Below, piece after piece: positions 44,690-57,360 of a DNA stretch of 64,000 nt. Made by a program: the position numbers and the translations under genes. Position 1 is the stretch's first letter. Each line of letters begins with the position of its first letter. The DNA lies in NCBI GenBank assembly GCA_029204225.1, contig CM055103.1, positions 27,928,300 through 27,992,299 on the forward strand. Direction: 5' to 3'. The DNA is from Diphasiastrum complanatum. Lineage: Eukaryota > Streptophyta > Lycopodiopsida > Lycopodiales > Lycopodiaceae. Under the pieces are notes generated by a model, which was not told where the DNA came from, did not search any database, and was given only the letters and a program-made list of their open reading frames with translations.

Positions 44690-47131
44690 TTATGTCTGGA
44701 CGGAGGGTCGGACTCGACCAGACCTCCCCTGGACCTGGGGCCGGGGGGACCTCCTGAATCTGATGGCAGGTTCTGTAGGCCCCACCGGCCTGGCAACCAG
44801 CCTTGAAGGTTGCTTTTTCGTGGACGAAGTTATTTAGTATGACGGAGACGTTGTAGGGTTGTTGGGGGGATGCTCGTTTTTCTCGGTTTTGGCTTTTAAA
44901 GCCCTCGCCCTCGCCCTCGCCCGACGAACGAAGTGTCTCTCAAGTTACTATATCATCGCTCTCTTTCTCTGTCTGTCTAGCGGTCGATCGATCGATCGAT
45001 CGCGGGCTCCTTTGATCCTTTGCTTTGCCTCGCGGCGGTGTGCTAGTCTACAGCGATGGCCATCGGCCATAGCCATCGATGATCGCTAGCATGCTCGGTG
45101 CTGGGCGTTTCGTCCCTTCGTGTCTGCTTTTCTTTCATTGCTTTTGCTTTCCATGAGTTTTGCTTTGATTAGTTTTGCTTTTGGAGCGTGGTTGAGGACG
45201 GGCGCACGGGATTGCTCTGACATAAGTGCAAATATTTTGCCGCTCTTGAAGATATTGTACTTGGCAAGTAGGCCGTCCTTCTAGTATAGGTCTTTTAGTT
45301 CTCAGGTTTATTGCTGATTTGCGGAAAGGTTAGCACTGGGGAAATGCTTAAAACTTTACTGTGATATGATATTTTGAAGTCCATCACATTATGAAGTCAC
45401 AAGTGTTATTAATGAAGTTCTTTTGACGTTTATAACGTTCATATTCGAGCCTCTGGATATTTATTCTCACACACTGCCGATGCAAACTATATCTATCCCT
45501 TTACGGCTACACTCTTTCACACATCCGGTTGAGCAAGAGAAACGAATCACTCATTCAAGCAAATCTCCTTTTTGCGACGTCCTCACCAAAGTTATAGACT
45601 TATCAGTATGATTTTGAGCCCAATCAGTGATAAAAACACGTGCCTTGCAGTTATATTCTTTGTTGTTTGTGTCAAGAGAAGATCGTCGAGGAAGAACGTG
45701 GTCGACATTTCTAGTTTGCGGTATTCAATAGACGGCTACCTTTTTACAATGATGATAATAAACTTCTGCTTCTCTCTTCCTGTTGTCTCTTTGTAGGTAA
45801 TCTTTTGCGAATTTCTGTGATGAATTCCTCAGAACGAGATTGCCGTTTTCTATGCGTAATTGTCTCCAAGTTTTAAGGGCCTGATGCAAGCTTGATATCT
45901 CCAATATGAACTCAATAGCGTATCGAACAAGTGCTCTCAGATCACTGATTGGACAGTTATTCTAATATGTGCGCGACGTCATTTTGCCAATGTCATGATA
46001 CCACGTGTGCTTCTAGGCTAGATACTTACTCTCATCGCTTCTGATAAACTTGGTGCAGAAGTTGAACTGCGAGTCGATACTAGAAAGGTACTGTCTTGGG
46101 GATCAGTTCCAACTTTGAGTACTGGATACTAGATAGACCAATTGAGATTTCAAAAGACAGTAACGAGTTGAACTTCTAACGCAAAGTTATGTTGATGGCA
46201 TGACTACGCTCATATTTATTCTTTGAACATTTCCGTTACTGTGAATCAATCAGAAAACAGCTTGTACTGAACACAGACGTGGTATTTGGATTAGAATTTT
46301 TTCACTGTTTAAATTCCCACTTGAGCAAAATGTGATGTTTAAAGTAATACTTGTCAATTTTGGAATCTGCATGATGGAACTGGTTTTGGTGAGCCATTTC
46401 CCCCCAGGAACCGGGCAAGCAGGGTTCTGGTCGGGACCAGCAAACCTTAGTTCCAAGGCGGCGTAGCAATTCCATGTTTTTGTAACTTTCAGCAAGGAGC
46501 CCGTTGGCTGGATGTAACTCTTAGTGATGAAATCACCAAGCTGGTTATGACTGTAACCGTCATGGTGATGCCATCATCAAGGAGTTGGTTTACATCCGAA
46601 CTTGGAGCCTTGGTGATGATATGTTTACCATTCATCGGAGAGCCGTTAAGCATCTATACAAATTATGTTTAGTCTGTTTCCACTTACACTACAAAAATCA
46701 TGAAGATTGCTAGTATCTCTTGTGGAAAACAACTGTTGTACCTTGGAAAATCAAGGCGATTATCTTATTTGAAACAAGCGCGGTAGCTATAAGGTTGTTT
46801 CGTCCACATGAGCAAAGTGCTATTTTGCATCACCAATATTTCTTTTGCATTTTCATTCGCTGAAGTAAGCATCTTAATCATCTAGTATAAGGAAGATCAG
46901 ATAGTAACTCGCTTTCTCCATTTAACCTCGGTGGTGCATTAATATTAAAAGTCACTAACTTCAGTACTTAAGTTTATGTTGGGTAGCAAATAAGATTACG
47001 CATACGGATCAGTTGTTCCCTGGACCATTAGGATGATATGTGGTCTTTTTCTTTCTCCAGGAAAATCATGTTGACCAATTTTCACTAGGAGTATTTTAAA
47101 AGGGAAATCAAGGTTTTCCTGTGAAGGAAGA
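44690..47131 (+). promoter_or_regulatory. Promoter and 5' leader region of the phosphatase gene
   Basis: A GC- and CpG-rich block (about 44690-45110) stands out from the AT-rich surroundings and includes a (GATC) run at about 44984-45003 and CT-rich leader-like sequence. A polypyrimidine plus CTCCAG acceptor at 47041-47060 precedes the exon with the start codon. So at least one leader intron is likely between about 45.1 and 47.06 kb. The transcription start and leader donor site cannot be fixed from sequence alone. Confidence 0.4.
47068..47088 (+). CDS. Upstream ORF in the phosphatase leader
   Basis: The first ATG after the leader splice acceptor at 47060 opens a six-codon frame (MLTNFH, stop at 47086-47088). 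It ends 43 bases before the main start. If transcribed as predicted, it would lower translation of the main frame or allow reinitiation. Confidence 0.35.
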   Translation: MLTNFH

Positions 47132-50100
47132 ATGGTGGGAGAAGGTGGCATGTCTTTAAGGTCTCAGCGAAGAAAAGCACCTCCAGACGGTTCAAATCCA
47201 CGTCATCCCTCCCCGCATTCCGCCTCCGTAATAGCTTCAAGTTCTCCTTTATATTCATATCGTTCAACAGTGATTCCATCAACGGGTTCAGTTGTGTCAG
47301 CCTCGATATCTCTGACTACCTTGAGGAAAACATCGGTACATGGTGAACATGGGCGTGTTAGTAGTTGGCTGGAGGCAATGAAAGCAGCATCGCCCCCTCG
47401 ATCGGCAAGTCTCAGAGTGGCAGATGTTACCAAATCAAGGCAACTTTTGGAGGCTCAATACACGGAGTGGGTTGTAAGTACATTTGTCGAATTTCTGTTA
47501 CACTTTCTACATCAGATTTTTATTTTTGGGGGCAGTTGTGATAGGGTGTAAGATATGCACAGGCAATATGAATGATTAATGAGAATTATATATTAAACCT
47601 TAGATTTGATAAAATATATGAGATGCTTACATGCTTTTTCCGTGAGGAGAAGTCCCAGTGAAAACTGCTGTGGACCTGAATGAGGCCAACCTACGTGTGC
47701 GTTTTACATGTTGCAGTAAAGTTCTACCTTCCGAATGTCATAGTAAGAAAAAACAAAATCATTCAATAAAATTTCCTTTTAACAAATTGTAGGTTTGTCA
47801 TACCGCCTTGAAGATATATGTACATATCGATATTTAAATGTTTCTTGCAAATGATTTGCAGAAAAAACATCCATCAGCACTAGCCATTTTTGATAGGCTG
47901 ATGGAACTTGCAAAAGGGAAGCAAGTAATCTTATTTCTTGATTACGATGGAACACTGGCACCCATAGTTGAGGATCCTGACCGGGCATATATGTCTGATG
48001 CGGTATGGTTTGGTTTTTTGTTTCTACTTGGTGCTTTAATGCCAAACGACATTCTCTTAACCTAATGTGTGCTTGGAGTATCATCATAGATGCGAGCTGC
48101 AGTCAAGGACGTTGCAACACAGATCCCAACAGCTATTATTAGTGGAAGAGGAAGGGACAAGGTTTGCTAACGTTCTTGCCATTTTCTTACTAAACTTTAT
48201 AAAGTTACGTTTCTACACCTATCATTTGATGCTATCTGTTGAAATTATGGCATCGGAAGTGCTGTAATAAGATTCACAGAGTACTCTTTAAATCTGATGG
48301 GCATAAAAAAAAGGTATCAATCTTCTCCTTCAAACTTGAATTTCTTGTACAAACTTGAATATATATATATATAGTATATACGTAAGCACGCATATGTAAT
48401 ACATTTTGAGGATAAAAACGATTGACGTGGTTCTTTGCAGAGAAGAAGAAATGGAGAAAGGATACTATTTTTATTTCGTTCTGACAAGCCTATACATACT
48501 TTATTAGTAAGTGCTTTTCATATCTGCCTGCAGGTCTGTGACTTTGTACAACTACCGGAGCTTTTTTATGCGGGAAGTCATGGCATGGACATAGTGGGTC
48601 CTGCAGACGGTTGTAATGGGCTTAAAACTGAGAGTGTGAGAGCAAGAGATGAAAAGGTGCATTTATGAGTTTTTTATTCATGCAGCCTCGGTCTAAAAAA
48701 AGCAACTGATGCTTCTCAACTGCAAACAAAGTGTGGCAAAATTAGAACATTGAAGCAGCCATTATTAAGGCCAGAGACAAAGAGTTTGAAGTTATATGTG
48801 GCATCTCTTAATGAGGAAAACTTATCTGATCATCGGGAACAATATTAATGTCCAGAAATTGTTCATAAAGATAATGTATGTTGTAGTAGAAATTTTTACT
48901 TGTTTTTTGAGTGATGCAGGGAAACGAAGTCGTTTTTTTCCAACCAGCCAGTGAGTTCCTACCAATGATCAATGAGGTACGTTGAAGTCCTCTAATCATT
49001 AATTGAGAACTTTTGGAATTTTCTCTTTGCAGGAGTTGTCCTTGATAGAAGTGAACACCGTTCAAGTTCACGGCTATTTTTTCCTCATTATTATTATTTA
49101 TCCTGGATATGAGAAAGGTTGCTAAGTTGTTTCCGATTGTTTGATTTGATTAGTAGATTTTCGATCATCACCTCATTTTGCTTTGTTGTTGCATTAGGTT
49201 TACAAAACACTGGACCAGAGGACAAAGAATATATCGGGGGCAAAGGTTGAGCACAACAAGTTTTGCGTTACTGTACATTTCAGAAGAGTCAAGGAAGAGG
49301 TAACCTATGGCTCAAAATATCTTCTTAATAATCATTTTTTGGAGTTTCCTTCTTTTCATGAATCCAAATAATGGCAGGTATTTTCTATATGTATGTTGAT
49401 CACAAGGCTTTAACTATCAGAAAATATTCTAACGAGGTAAGAATTTAAGATTATTTTTTTTCTTCTTGCACATTGCACCCTACATCGTTGCAAAAATCCA
49501 ACATATCCAACATGCATTTGTTGCATAGAATCAATGAACCGTTAACCGTTCGTACTGTGAACCATACGGTTCACAATCTTTTTTTGGGCAGAAACGTATG
49601 AACTGTGAAATAATTAATTAATTAATTGATTAATTTTTTTTTTCCCACCCCCAAAACGAGCTATGAGGGGTTTTGGGGGAAAACTTAAAATAATTAATTA
49701 ATTAATCGATTAATTGATTTTTAGATGAACCGTACCATGGTTCAAGGAACCGTGGTACGGTTCCTGCCACAGGTCCCAGAACCCACGGTTCTGGGAACCG
49801 TGGCTCCTATGATTTGTTGTCATGTTTTGGGTTTATCTTGCAACTTGTAAGGCAAAATGTTTTTGTTAAGTAAAAAGTTGTCCATATTTATGCTCATTAA
49901 TCTCATGGTATTTGCTGTTTTGATATCCTATCAGTCCCTTTGATATCCTATCAGTTTTGATGTTGTGCATGCTTTTTCTTTTACATTCAAATGATCATTG
50001 TTTATAGAGAAGAGCTAAATAAGTTTTATTTTCTATGTTCTTCTGCATTCAATGATTGTTTTTTATAGAGAAGAGCTAAGTGAAGTTTTATTTTCTATGT

Positions 50101-51002
50101 TAGGGGTAAGCCTCAAACCTAACCTGACCCTAAACATAGTACCGAAGGCCTAATAGACCGTAAGCCATGGTGAAGGCTATTTATCAATCTTGATGTTATA
50201 TATGCTTTTATTTTACATTCAAATGATAATTTTTTATAGAGAAGAGCTAAGTGAACTTTTATTTCTATGTTAGGGGTGAATCTCAAACCTAAAATGACCT
50301 TGAACATACTAGCTACCAAAGGGCTTATTGACTACAAGCCACGGTGAAGGCTTGTAACCTAGCCAGGCATCTGTCCCAAGTAGGTTTTTGCATTGTTGCA
50401 AGCTATGACCTGGCTGTTGGTGAGTTGTCAAAGATGTGGGCTAACTATCTTGTTTTTATAGGATGTCATAGGCTTGAGTCACTATCGATCAAATTCTGTA
50501 CAGAAACAAGGTATGCAAGCTCAAATGTAGCCCCTGCAGAATGCTGTGGTTTGAATGAAGGGATGACAGTCCTCCAAGTATCAACATGTGGAATAACAAC
50601 TGCAATTTAGAAAGAATTAAGCTAGCAAATGAAAAGAAAAATCTTAAAGTGGAAGAGGGGAATCTGATGCAGTAGCTGCAAGGTAGTCTAGATTCATAAA
50701 GCACTGAAACAAATCTGCAGCAGAAAGATAGAGCACAAATAGCAAATTGCAGCAAATTCATGAATCAGTACTCTACTATTCACCAAAGATTCATGATATG
50801 CACAAAGAATGATCGAGACTAGTACTTGACCTTAACTGCGTCAATCTAGACCACACAAGAAATACGAAGTCTTTATCTAAACCTACTTGTCGATATCAAA
50901 TGATGTCCCATTAATCAATCAGAGGAACCTAATTTTCAAGAAGATGCTCAACCATTTCATGGAGGCTGCAGATTGGATCTCAGTCTCTTCATCACCCCTG
51001 GC

Positions 51003-51080
<78 letters not shown>

Positions 51081-52960
51081 CTCACACACACACACACACA
51101 CACATGTGTACACACATGGTGAGCTGTGAATTAAGATTCCCTATTGCTCATTGAACATAGCTGCTAATCTATTATCATGCATTAAATGCTATTACAATGT
51201 TTAGTTTTCTGTTTTTGTGGTAATAGGAAATTTTGTTATTTTACCTTATTGAAATGCGTTAACAGAGGGCCGTGGCATTTCTGCACATTTCTGCTTTAGA
51301 GCTCAAACTGTTGTCTGATCTTTCCTTTATTAGAAACAGATGAAGCTTTGCTGCTGTAGTGCAGTTCTTGTTATGAAAATTTGCTCTCTCTCCATGTGAA
51401 CCAGAATTGGCAACTGCTTGCACAAGAAGTGCAGTGTGTGGTGAAGCGCTACCCAAACGTACATGTAACCCAAGGTCGTAAGGTTAGTGCTTATTGTTGG
51501 ATTTAACACATAAGAGATTTGGCCTTCATTGTAGATCATTATAGCATGCACAGTATGAAAATTAATGAGTGAATGATTGGGCATACTAATCATGTGTGTG
51601 GTTAAGCTATGTCATAGAATGAGTTATGCAAGAACAAGTTTTGTGAAAACCTCTTTGTTGTTGGAGTGATATTAGCAACTATGCCATAGGCTCATGGATG
51701 TCATTTATTTGATTTCGACCACCATAAAATCTACTTGACTTAAACAAATTGTTTGGTTTATTTACATAGGTGTTGGAAATACGTCCATCTATCCAATGGA
51801 ACAAGGGGAAAGCTGTAGATTTCTTCTTGAGAACTTTGGGTGAGAGTTATGCTCAGTTTTTCAGTCTATTGAAGAAAACATGAAGATAATGTCAAAATCA
51901 GGAAACAGAGAAATCATCAACAGACACTTGCAATTAGCAGATGTTTTCAGAACATTCATTATAATTGTGAAAATACATGACAGTAGCAACAACTTGGACT
52001 TCCTATTCTCTTTAAAACAGTAACGGGAAGCTGGTATACCTGACTTACTGACTTCAGAGAAATAGCAGATACTATTATGAAACAAATGATTCTTTATTTC
52101 CAGTTTTTCATACTTTTTGACATGCCTATTTCGACGGTACCTAGGTAAATATTCTATCTATGAGAGTTAATTGTTGTTTTCAAATCACAGATCTTGGCAA
52201 CAAAAGCAACATTCTACCTGTGTATATCGGAGATGACCAAACTGATGAAGATGCTTTTCATGTGAGGTCTCAGTGTTTTTTGCCCTTTCTAGATTTGGGC
52301 TTCAAATTTTGTTGTGTAAAAGAAATCCTTAGTAATGCCAGGTTCCTCCCATTGTTATTATATTTTGCCCCTGGGCTGGTGTTTGCAGGTAGTAAGCCAA
52401 ATGCACAATGGATACAGTATTCTGGTATCCAGTGCACCCAAAGCCACTAGTGCAGCTTATTCTCTAAAAAATCCATCCGAGGTATGATCTAAAAAATTTC
52501 TTAATGCTGTTGTGCCAAAAGGGGGTGTAGATGAGAGCACCAATGATGCTGGTAAAAGATTGTTGGGTCCTCAAATTTGTGATGAAGAAAACCGTAGCAT
52601 CATGCTGTAGGCTTATTCCTCACAAATTTACATTTCCAACTGAAGATTGTGAACATCTGGAAAAATCTGTATGACTACAGATATTCTTGTCTCCCTCTAG
52701 TTTTTATCCAAATTCACTACCTAGAGATCCATCACCTTGTAAACAGAGTACATGTTAGGCTCTTGTATATTTTCTTAAGTATCCAGTCTGAGAGACTGCA
52801 GCATCCTCTTACATCAGTCCCCTGGTTTATGTCTAAGGTTATGGTTTGTAGAATTTCATAATATCCAGGCTGAGAGTGGAGCACTCTCTTACATCAGTCC
52901 TCTGGTTTATGTCTACAGGTTATGGAATTTTTGCTTTGCCTCGTCAGAAGAAGATTGTGA
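47132..52960 (+). CDS. TPP: Trehalose-6-phosphate phosphatase, complete spliced gene
   Basis: Converts trehalose-6-phosphate to trehalose plus phosphate, ending the plant trehalose signalling pathway. Exons: 47132-47473, 47862-48002, 48090-48161, 48534-48656, 48920-48976, 49198-49299, 51405-51482, 51770-51839, 52191-52261, 52389-52481, 52919-52960. All introns are GT-AG and the phases agree, giving 396 residues (plant family about 370-400). The N-terminus is Ser/Pro-rich with the plant-typical [13 protein letters not shown] (78-90). HAD motifs: [10 protein letters not shown] (D141 nucleophile, D143), IISGRGRDK (S179), YAGSHGMDI (199-205), [14 protein letters not shown] (261-274) and [10 protein letters not shown] (D343, D344, D347). 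The C-terminus is [12 protein letters not shown], then SEVMEFL. No frame damage, so probably functional. Start at 47132 follows a short upstream ORF; Met7 is an alternative. The sixth intron is 2.1 kb and repeat-filled. Confidence 0.93.
49530..49810. repeat. Fold-back element in TPP intron 6
   Basis: Multiple nested inverted repeats. An inner pair CCCCCAAAAC / GTTTTGGGGG is flanked by mirrored AATTAATTAATTAAT tracts. Outer hairpins are built of GAACCGT and its complement (for example GAACCGTACCATGGTTC, and GGAACCGTGGTACGGTTCC). The whole segment could fold into a long branched hairpin, as expected of a fold-back or MITE-type DNA element. Confidence 0.65.
49920..50350. repeat. Tandem repeats in TPP intron 6
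   Basis: A unit with GATATCCTATCAG or ATCTTGATGTTATA, ACATTCAAATGAT, TATAGAGAAGAGCTAA and TTTCTATGTTAGGGGT recurs about three times. The last two units also share CCTCAAACCTAA and AAGCCA(T/C)GGTGAAGGCT (unit about 180 bp). No coding content. Confidence 0.7.
51005..51103. repeat. (CT)n and (CA)n microsatellite in TPP intron 6
   Basis: About 71 bases of CT, a short GTGTCT junction, then about 20 bases of CA. Confidence 0.95.
52782..52861 (+). pseudogene. Decayed duplicate of the last TPP exon
   Basis: 52782-52855 and 52865-52937 are tandem copies (shared TCTTACATCAGTCC and TGGTTTATGTCTA). The downstream copy contains the true last exon (CTACAG, then GTTATGGAATTTTTG). The upstream copy also keeps an AG (52836-52837) before GTTATGGTTTGTAG. 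If used as acceptor it would give VMVCRIS and a stop at 52859-52861 instead of [13 protein letters not shown]. Confidence 0.6.
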
Positions 52961-53500
52961 AGCTGTAGTGCAATTCAGGTTTTTGTTTTTTCATATGAGG
53001 CCGTTGCCAGATCAAATCTGATTTAACAGGCAATGGCTAAATAGATATGTAGTCCATTAAAACACAAATGGCTACCACGCATAAAAAACTGTCTTATGCA
53101 ATAGCCTGAGATCTCTGGACGTCTTTCAGGGTAGTGCTATTTGCAGGAGAATGTGCAGCTTCATTTTTTAAGATTCGTAGATGCAGTATTTGAGGTTTAT
53201 GGCCTTGAGAATATTCAAGGGAGGAGAGTTTAAATTCTCACCACAGGGATGTACCCTGACAGTTTTGATAGCTTACATGCAGTTGCATATTGACTACGCC
53301 TTTCGGCTTTAGTTTTCTATATCCTGGAGAGAAATCTGTACATTCCCTAAGATCTAAGGACATGATACTCACTTAAAATACTGTAATCTTTTTGATGATT
53401 TTTTTACCTGAATCTGGTGACTTTTTTTCAAGCTGAAGCTACCTTTTTTCCAGCTCTAATCATTTATCTTCATCAAATATCAGAATAAATTTTGGCATTT
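52961..53500 (+). terminator. TPP 3' UTR and polyadenylation signal candidate
   Basis: After the TGA at 52958-52960 the sequence is AT-rich without ORFs. AATAAA at 53484-53489 is the best polyadenylation-signal match before copia sequence begins at about 53546. Confidence 0.4.
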
Positions 53501-53545
53501 GTAATTATTATATTGTCATGATGACTGGTATTGAGGATTCAGATT

Positions 53546-54240
53546 TCAGTCGAAATCCCATTTTTGATTTTTTAACAAAGGAAATGGTGGCAGCTCATCC
53601 TGAGGATGACTTGAAGTTGAGATGCCCCATACTTTTGTACCAAACCTCTTGAATAAACATTTGCTCTCTTGCCACACATCCAACTTGGTTAGCAATAACA
53701 CAATCATCAAGTTTGAATAATTGTGTCTTTTGCCTCTTGCAATCACAATATCCTTTTTCTTGATTTAGCATGTATCACCGTCAAACTCAACCTTAAGATC
53801 CTTGCTTAGCATTTGACTACACTAAGTAAGTTATTAGTAATGGGAGGTATGAACAAAACATCCTTCAAATGAACATTGCCATTTTGTAGAGAGAGAAATA
53901 GAAATTGTGCCAATCCCTTTGATTGCACACTCACCATCTTGTCCATGTAGATCACCCTCTTGTCATCTCCATATGCCAACAAAGATGTGAAATACTCTTT
54001 GTGAAAAGTCATGTGTGAGCTTGCTCCACTATCAATCCACCAAGGATCAATATCTCCAATATTAACAACCAAACATGAAGCCATCACAAAAGCATCATTG
54101 TTTGTGTTTTGATCATCAACACCATCTTTATCTAGAGTTAGATTTCCTTGCTTATCACCTTGATCTCTCTTCTTTTTGAAGCATTCACTACCAAAATGCC
54201 CTTTGATACCACAATAGAAGCATTTTTAACACATAGAATC
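53546..54240 (-). pseudogene. Ty1/copia nucleocapsid and protease fragment
   Basis: Minus strand: KCFYCGIKGHFGSECFKKK is an intact CX2CX4HX4C knuckle (about 54185-54232), then PWWIDSGASSHMTFHKEYF with the intact retropepsin DSGAS site, then LKDVLFIPPITNNLLSV. A frame break near 53800 leads to a pre-integrase-like stretch. No gag front and no integrase core remain. It lies just beyond the phosphatase 3' end. Confidence 0.8.
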
Positions 54241-54249
54241 ATGGAATCT

Positions 54250-55080
54250 TGATCAACCTATGATCTATCCTCAATCTAATGACTTTTGCCACTTCCTAAG
54301 ATTGAAACACACTCAAATGACGTCCAGAAACCTCACTATCTAGAGATCCAATCAAAATTTGGGTTTTGACAAAATAAAAAAAAATAGACTATTCCAAATC
54401 TACATGCAAATGTTGAAAATTTGATATGCAATCTATTAGCCACCACTTAGGCTGATCCAATCAATTGAAAGAGTGAAAAAACTCTCTGTTTTCACAAGTA
54501 GGATGCCATATCTAAGAATTGATTAGTATGAGTTTAAAATTGATAATTTGCAAAATAGTTGGAATCAACTTTACATTCATTTATTTGTACATTTCATAAT
54601 GGCCAAATTGGATTATGATGTACTTTGAATAACATGTCTTGATCCATATAATTTGTTGAAAATATCTTATAAACTTTATATCTTATATAATTTGATGCAC
54701 TTTGAATTACATGTTTGGATCCATATAATTTGTTGAAAATATCTTATAAACTCTATCTCATATTGTATAATAACAAAGCAATGTCACAGATGCTTGTAGT
54801 GACACTTGATACATATCAACATGTTTTGGTCTTGCAAAAGATTCACGCATTGTACATTAGTCATCACATTAATGGAAGGGTATCCAATTTGGCATGTACT
54901 TGTTTCCTTGCCTTTAAGCATAGAGACTGCATTATTAAAGATCTTGTTGTTTCAATATTTTCTGTTTGTTGCATTAATGCAAGGATATTTATTATTCAGT
55001 TGATGATTGGTTACTTTTTGTGGTCACACATGATGGGAGTTAATGTAATTTAACTTTCAACTTTTTTTTTTCCCTTTCAA
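54250..55080. other. AT-rich spacer with an 80-bp tandem duplication
   Basis: Between 54618 and 54768 the segment TTTGAAT(A/T)ACATGT(C/T)T..ATCCATATAATTTGTT occurs twice in tandem (offset about 82 bp). No gene seen. Confidence 0.6.
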
Positions 55081-55084
55081 CATG

Positions 55085-55660
55085 ATGATGAAGATCAAGA
55101 GCCAAAGCAGAAGTATCCCATGGGTGAATTTGATCGTAAGCTTGATAAGAACATTGACTTCTTGAATATGATTCAGAATGTCTTTGCTGTTGCGGACAAA
55201 ATCTCAATGGAAAGCAAACATGACAATAATTGGGAAGAAGATTGTGGAATTGAAGGTGTACATCCTACACCAGATGAAAGTGTTATTGATGATGATGCAA
55301 CAAAAAAAAATTTCACTTCTGGAAGATGCAAAAAGACCATTGTATGATGGATGCATGCAAAGTGAGTTGTTTTCCATCTTGTTGCGATATAACCTAAAGG
55401 TCACTCATGGATGGTCACAAACAAGTTTTAATGAACATAATGAGCTTCCATATTCAACTTATGAGGTGAAAAAGTTGATAAAAGATATTGGTCTAGACTA
55501 CAACATTATCCATGCGTGTGTAAATGACTGCATCATATATCATGGAGACTACCAAAATTTAGATACTTGCCCAGTTTGTAAAGAGAGTCATTGGAAGAAA
55601 TCCAAGGTGCCACAACAAGTACTGAGACATTTTCCTCTCAAACCACACCTTTTATAGTTT
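55085..55660 (+). pseudogene. CACTA (En/Spm) transposase N-terminal fragment
   Basis: Contains the conserved front of the TNP2-type transposase: AKRPLYDGCMQSELF, LKVTHGWSQTSFNE, YEVKKLIKDIGLDYNIIHAC, CPVCKESHWKKSKVPQQV and LRHFPLKPHL. A short A-run near 55302 separates two frames. It stops at 55655-55657, before the catalytic domain. TNP2 proteins cut CACTA elements at their ends in the nucleus; this fragment cannot. Confidence 0.8.
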
Positions 55661-55859
55661 TACAGGTATGTTGATGCAATTGACGTATCATAATTTTTTG
55701 CTATCATATTGTACAACATGTTACATGTTCTATATATTAGTTTGTAGTGCCTTTATTTTTATAGCTTTTCCATGCAATGTAGATATAAATATGGCTTGTG
55801 ACTTCTTTTTTCAACTTTGGTTGTGTGAAAAATATGACAAAATCTAGCTTTATTATTTT

Positions 55860-56563
55860 GCAATCCTAGTTTGTGAGTAAATCTCACACATGTGGAGCAT
55901 GTTCCCACGTGTGGAAAATAGTCAACATAGATTAATCATGTTGACTTTAGGGGTGTCATAAAGTTTTGTAGTCAAGCATCTTGATGTAACTAGTTGATAG
56001 AGCCCATTTTGGCTTTAGAGGTCAAATAGTCAAGTACACATGTTTTATCATCATTAGGCCAAAAGTCAATTATGATGTACACACCTCAAGCTAGTTAGGT
56101 TGTTTACAAGTGTCAAAGTTAGATTTGATGAGTGATAAAAGTCAATGTGTTGGCAAAGAGTCAAGGGTCCAATCAAGATCAAGAGATGATGAATCACTCA
56201 TCCAATAGGATTAGAGAGGTGCTAGAAAAGGTAGGAATTGGGCATGGACTACCTCGAGATTTTGTGACCATGGAGATTTGGCAATTTGAGACTATTTCAC
56301 TTTTTCTCTCTACCCGAGGCTTGATGGACACTTTCTCTCTCTATCCAAGAGCAACTGATTTTCATACTTAGTTTTTTCATGAGTACTTTCCACACATGTG
56401 AAAATACTTTGGTGATGAATGTATGCATGTAGATTTGTGTTTTTGCCTTAGAATTTGACATTGATCTTGATTATCAATCTATTGTTGGTCTAAAGTGCAA
56501 ACACAAAGCTTAGGAGATCTTAATCACACATTAAGGCATTCCCACACGTATGAACTTTTACAG
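55860..56563 (+). mobile_element. LTR-like region, probable solo or truncated LTR
   Basis: Contains TTTCTCTCTACCCGAG and CTATCCAAGAGCAACT, matching the middle of the copia-3/copia-4 LTRs. It ends CACACGTATGAACTTTTACA, the same style of end as those LTRs. The start is uncertain, and no internal region of its own follows, because the copia-6 LTR begins at 56572. Confidence 0.45.
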
Positions 56564-56571
56564 GTTGTAGG

Positions 56572-57360
56572 TGTTGGATTATTTTCCTGATGATCGACTT
56601 ATCATTTCTAATCTTCATCCACTACATTATCCAGCTCTGCAATTTCATGCATGTTTCTATACAATCTGCAAAAATACATGGAAATCGCTCACAGTTGGAT
56701 TCCACAAGAAAATTTCTAGGAAGTACTATTTGGATGGATGCCATCTCACTATGGACAACTAGCCATTATGAAATACAAACTAATCAATTGTCCTATTGTA
56801 CACCCATTTTTGCTTAGTATAAATAGTTGATCATATGTCTATTATTTCATTCATTCATACATTGTATCAAAGTAGAATTTAGCAGCTCTCTCAAGCTTTC
56901 AAGCTTGAACACTCTTGAGCATTCTAGCTCAGTACTACAGAGTTCTTTTAGAGTTTTGCTATTAGCGCTTACTACTTATCAATGGAAGTGCAAATCAGAC
57001 AGAGTTTTCAGAGATAGCTTAGAGTACGCAGTTTCTATCTGCAATTGTCTTGTGCTCATCATTATTTGTTTTGCTGAATCAATCTATCCTTTATTGCATT
57101 CTGTATTGTGTCAGAATCTCTGTGATCTCATAATGTCTTTGTTTGATAATTCAATTCTTCATTGTTTGGCTACGTAATCACTTTAGCTTTGATGATTTCA
57201 AAGTTAGTTTTAAAAGATTGAGTGTGACTCTTGCCATTATGTGTTGTTCAATATTGATAGGCGTAGTCATGTATTAGGAAAGCAAACTCATTTTGCTGCG
57301 CTCAATAAGTCGTTCACAAGCTTCAACTTGTCGTTATTGCATTATCACCCCTTTCCAACA
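56572..57360 (+). mobile_element. 5' LTR of copia-6
   Basis: 789 bp, TGTTGGATTATTT to CTTTCCAACA (perfect TGTTGG/CCAACA ends). A TATAAATA box lies at 56818-56825. Immediately inside is TAGTATCAGAGTC (57361-57373), an initiator-Met primer site with one change at its second base. Confidence 0.8.

Noticed and set aside
46685-46705. CACTACAAAAATCATG as a CACTA terminal inverted repeat
   Set aside because: No matching inverted end, target duplication or subterminal array near it; it lies in the TPP leader region and is likely chance.
47203-47433. Minus-strand ORF across TPP exon 1
   Set aside because: Shadow of the Ser/Pro-rich first exon; the plus-strand frame has conserved motifs and correct splice borders.
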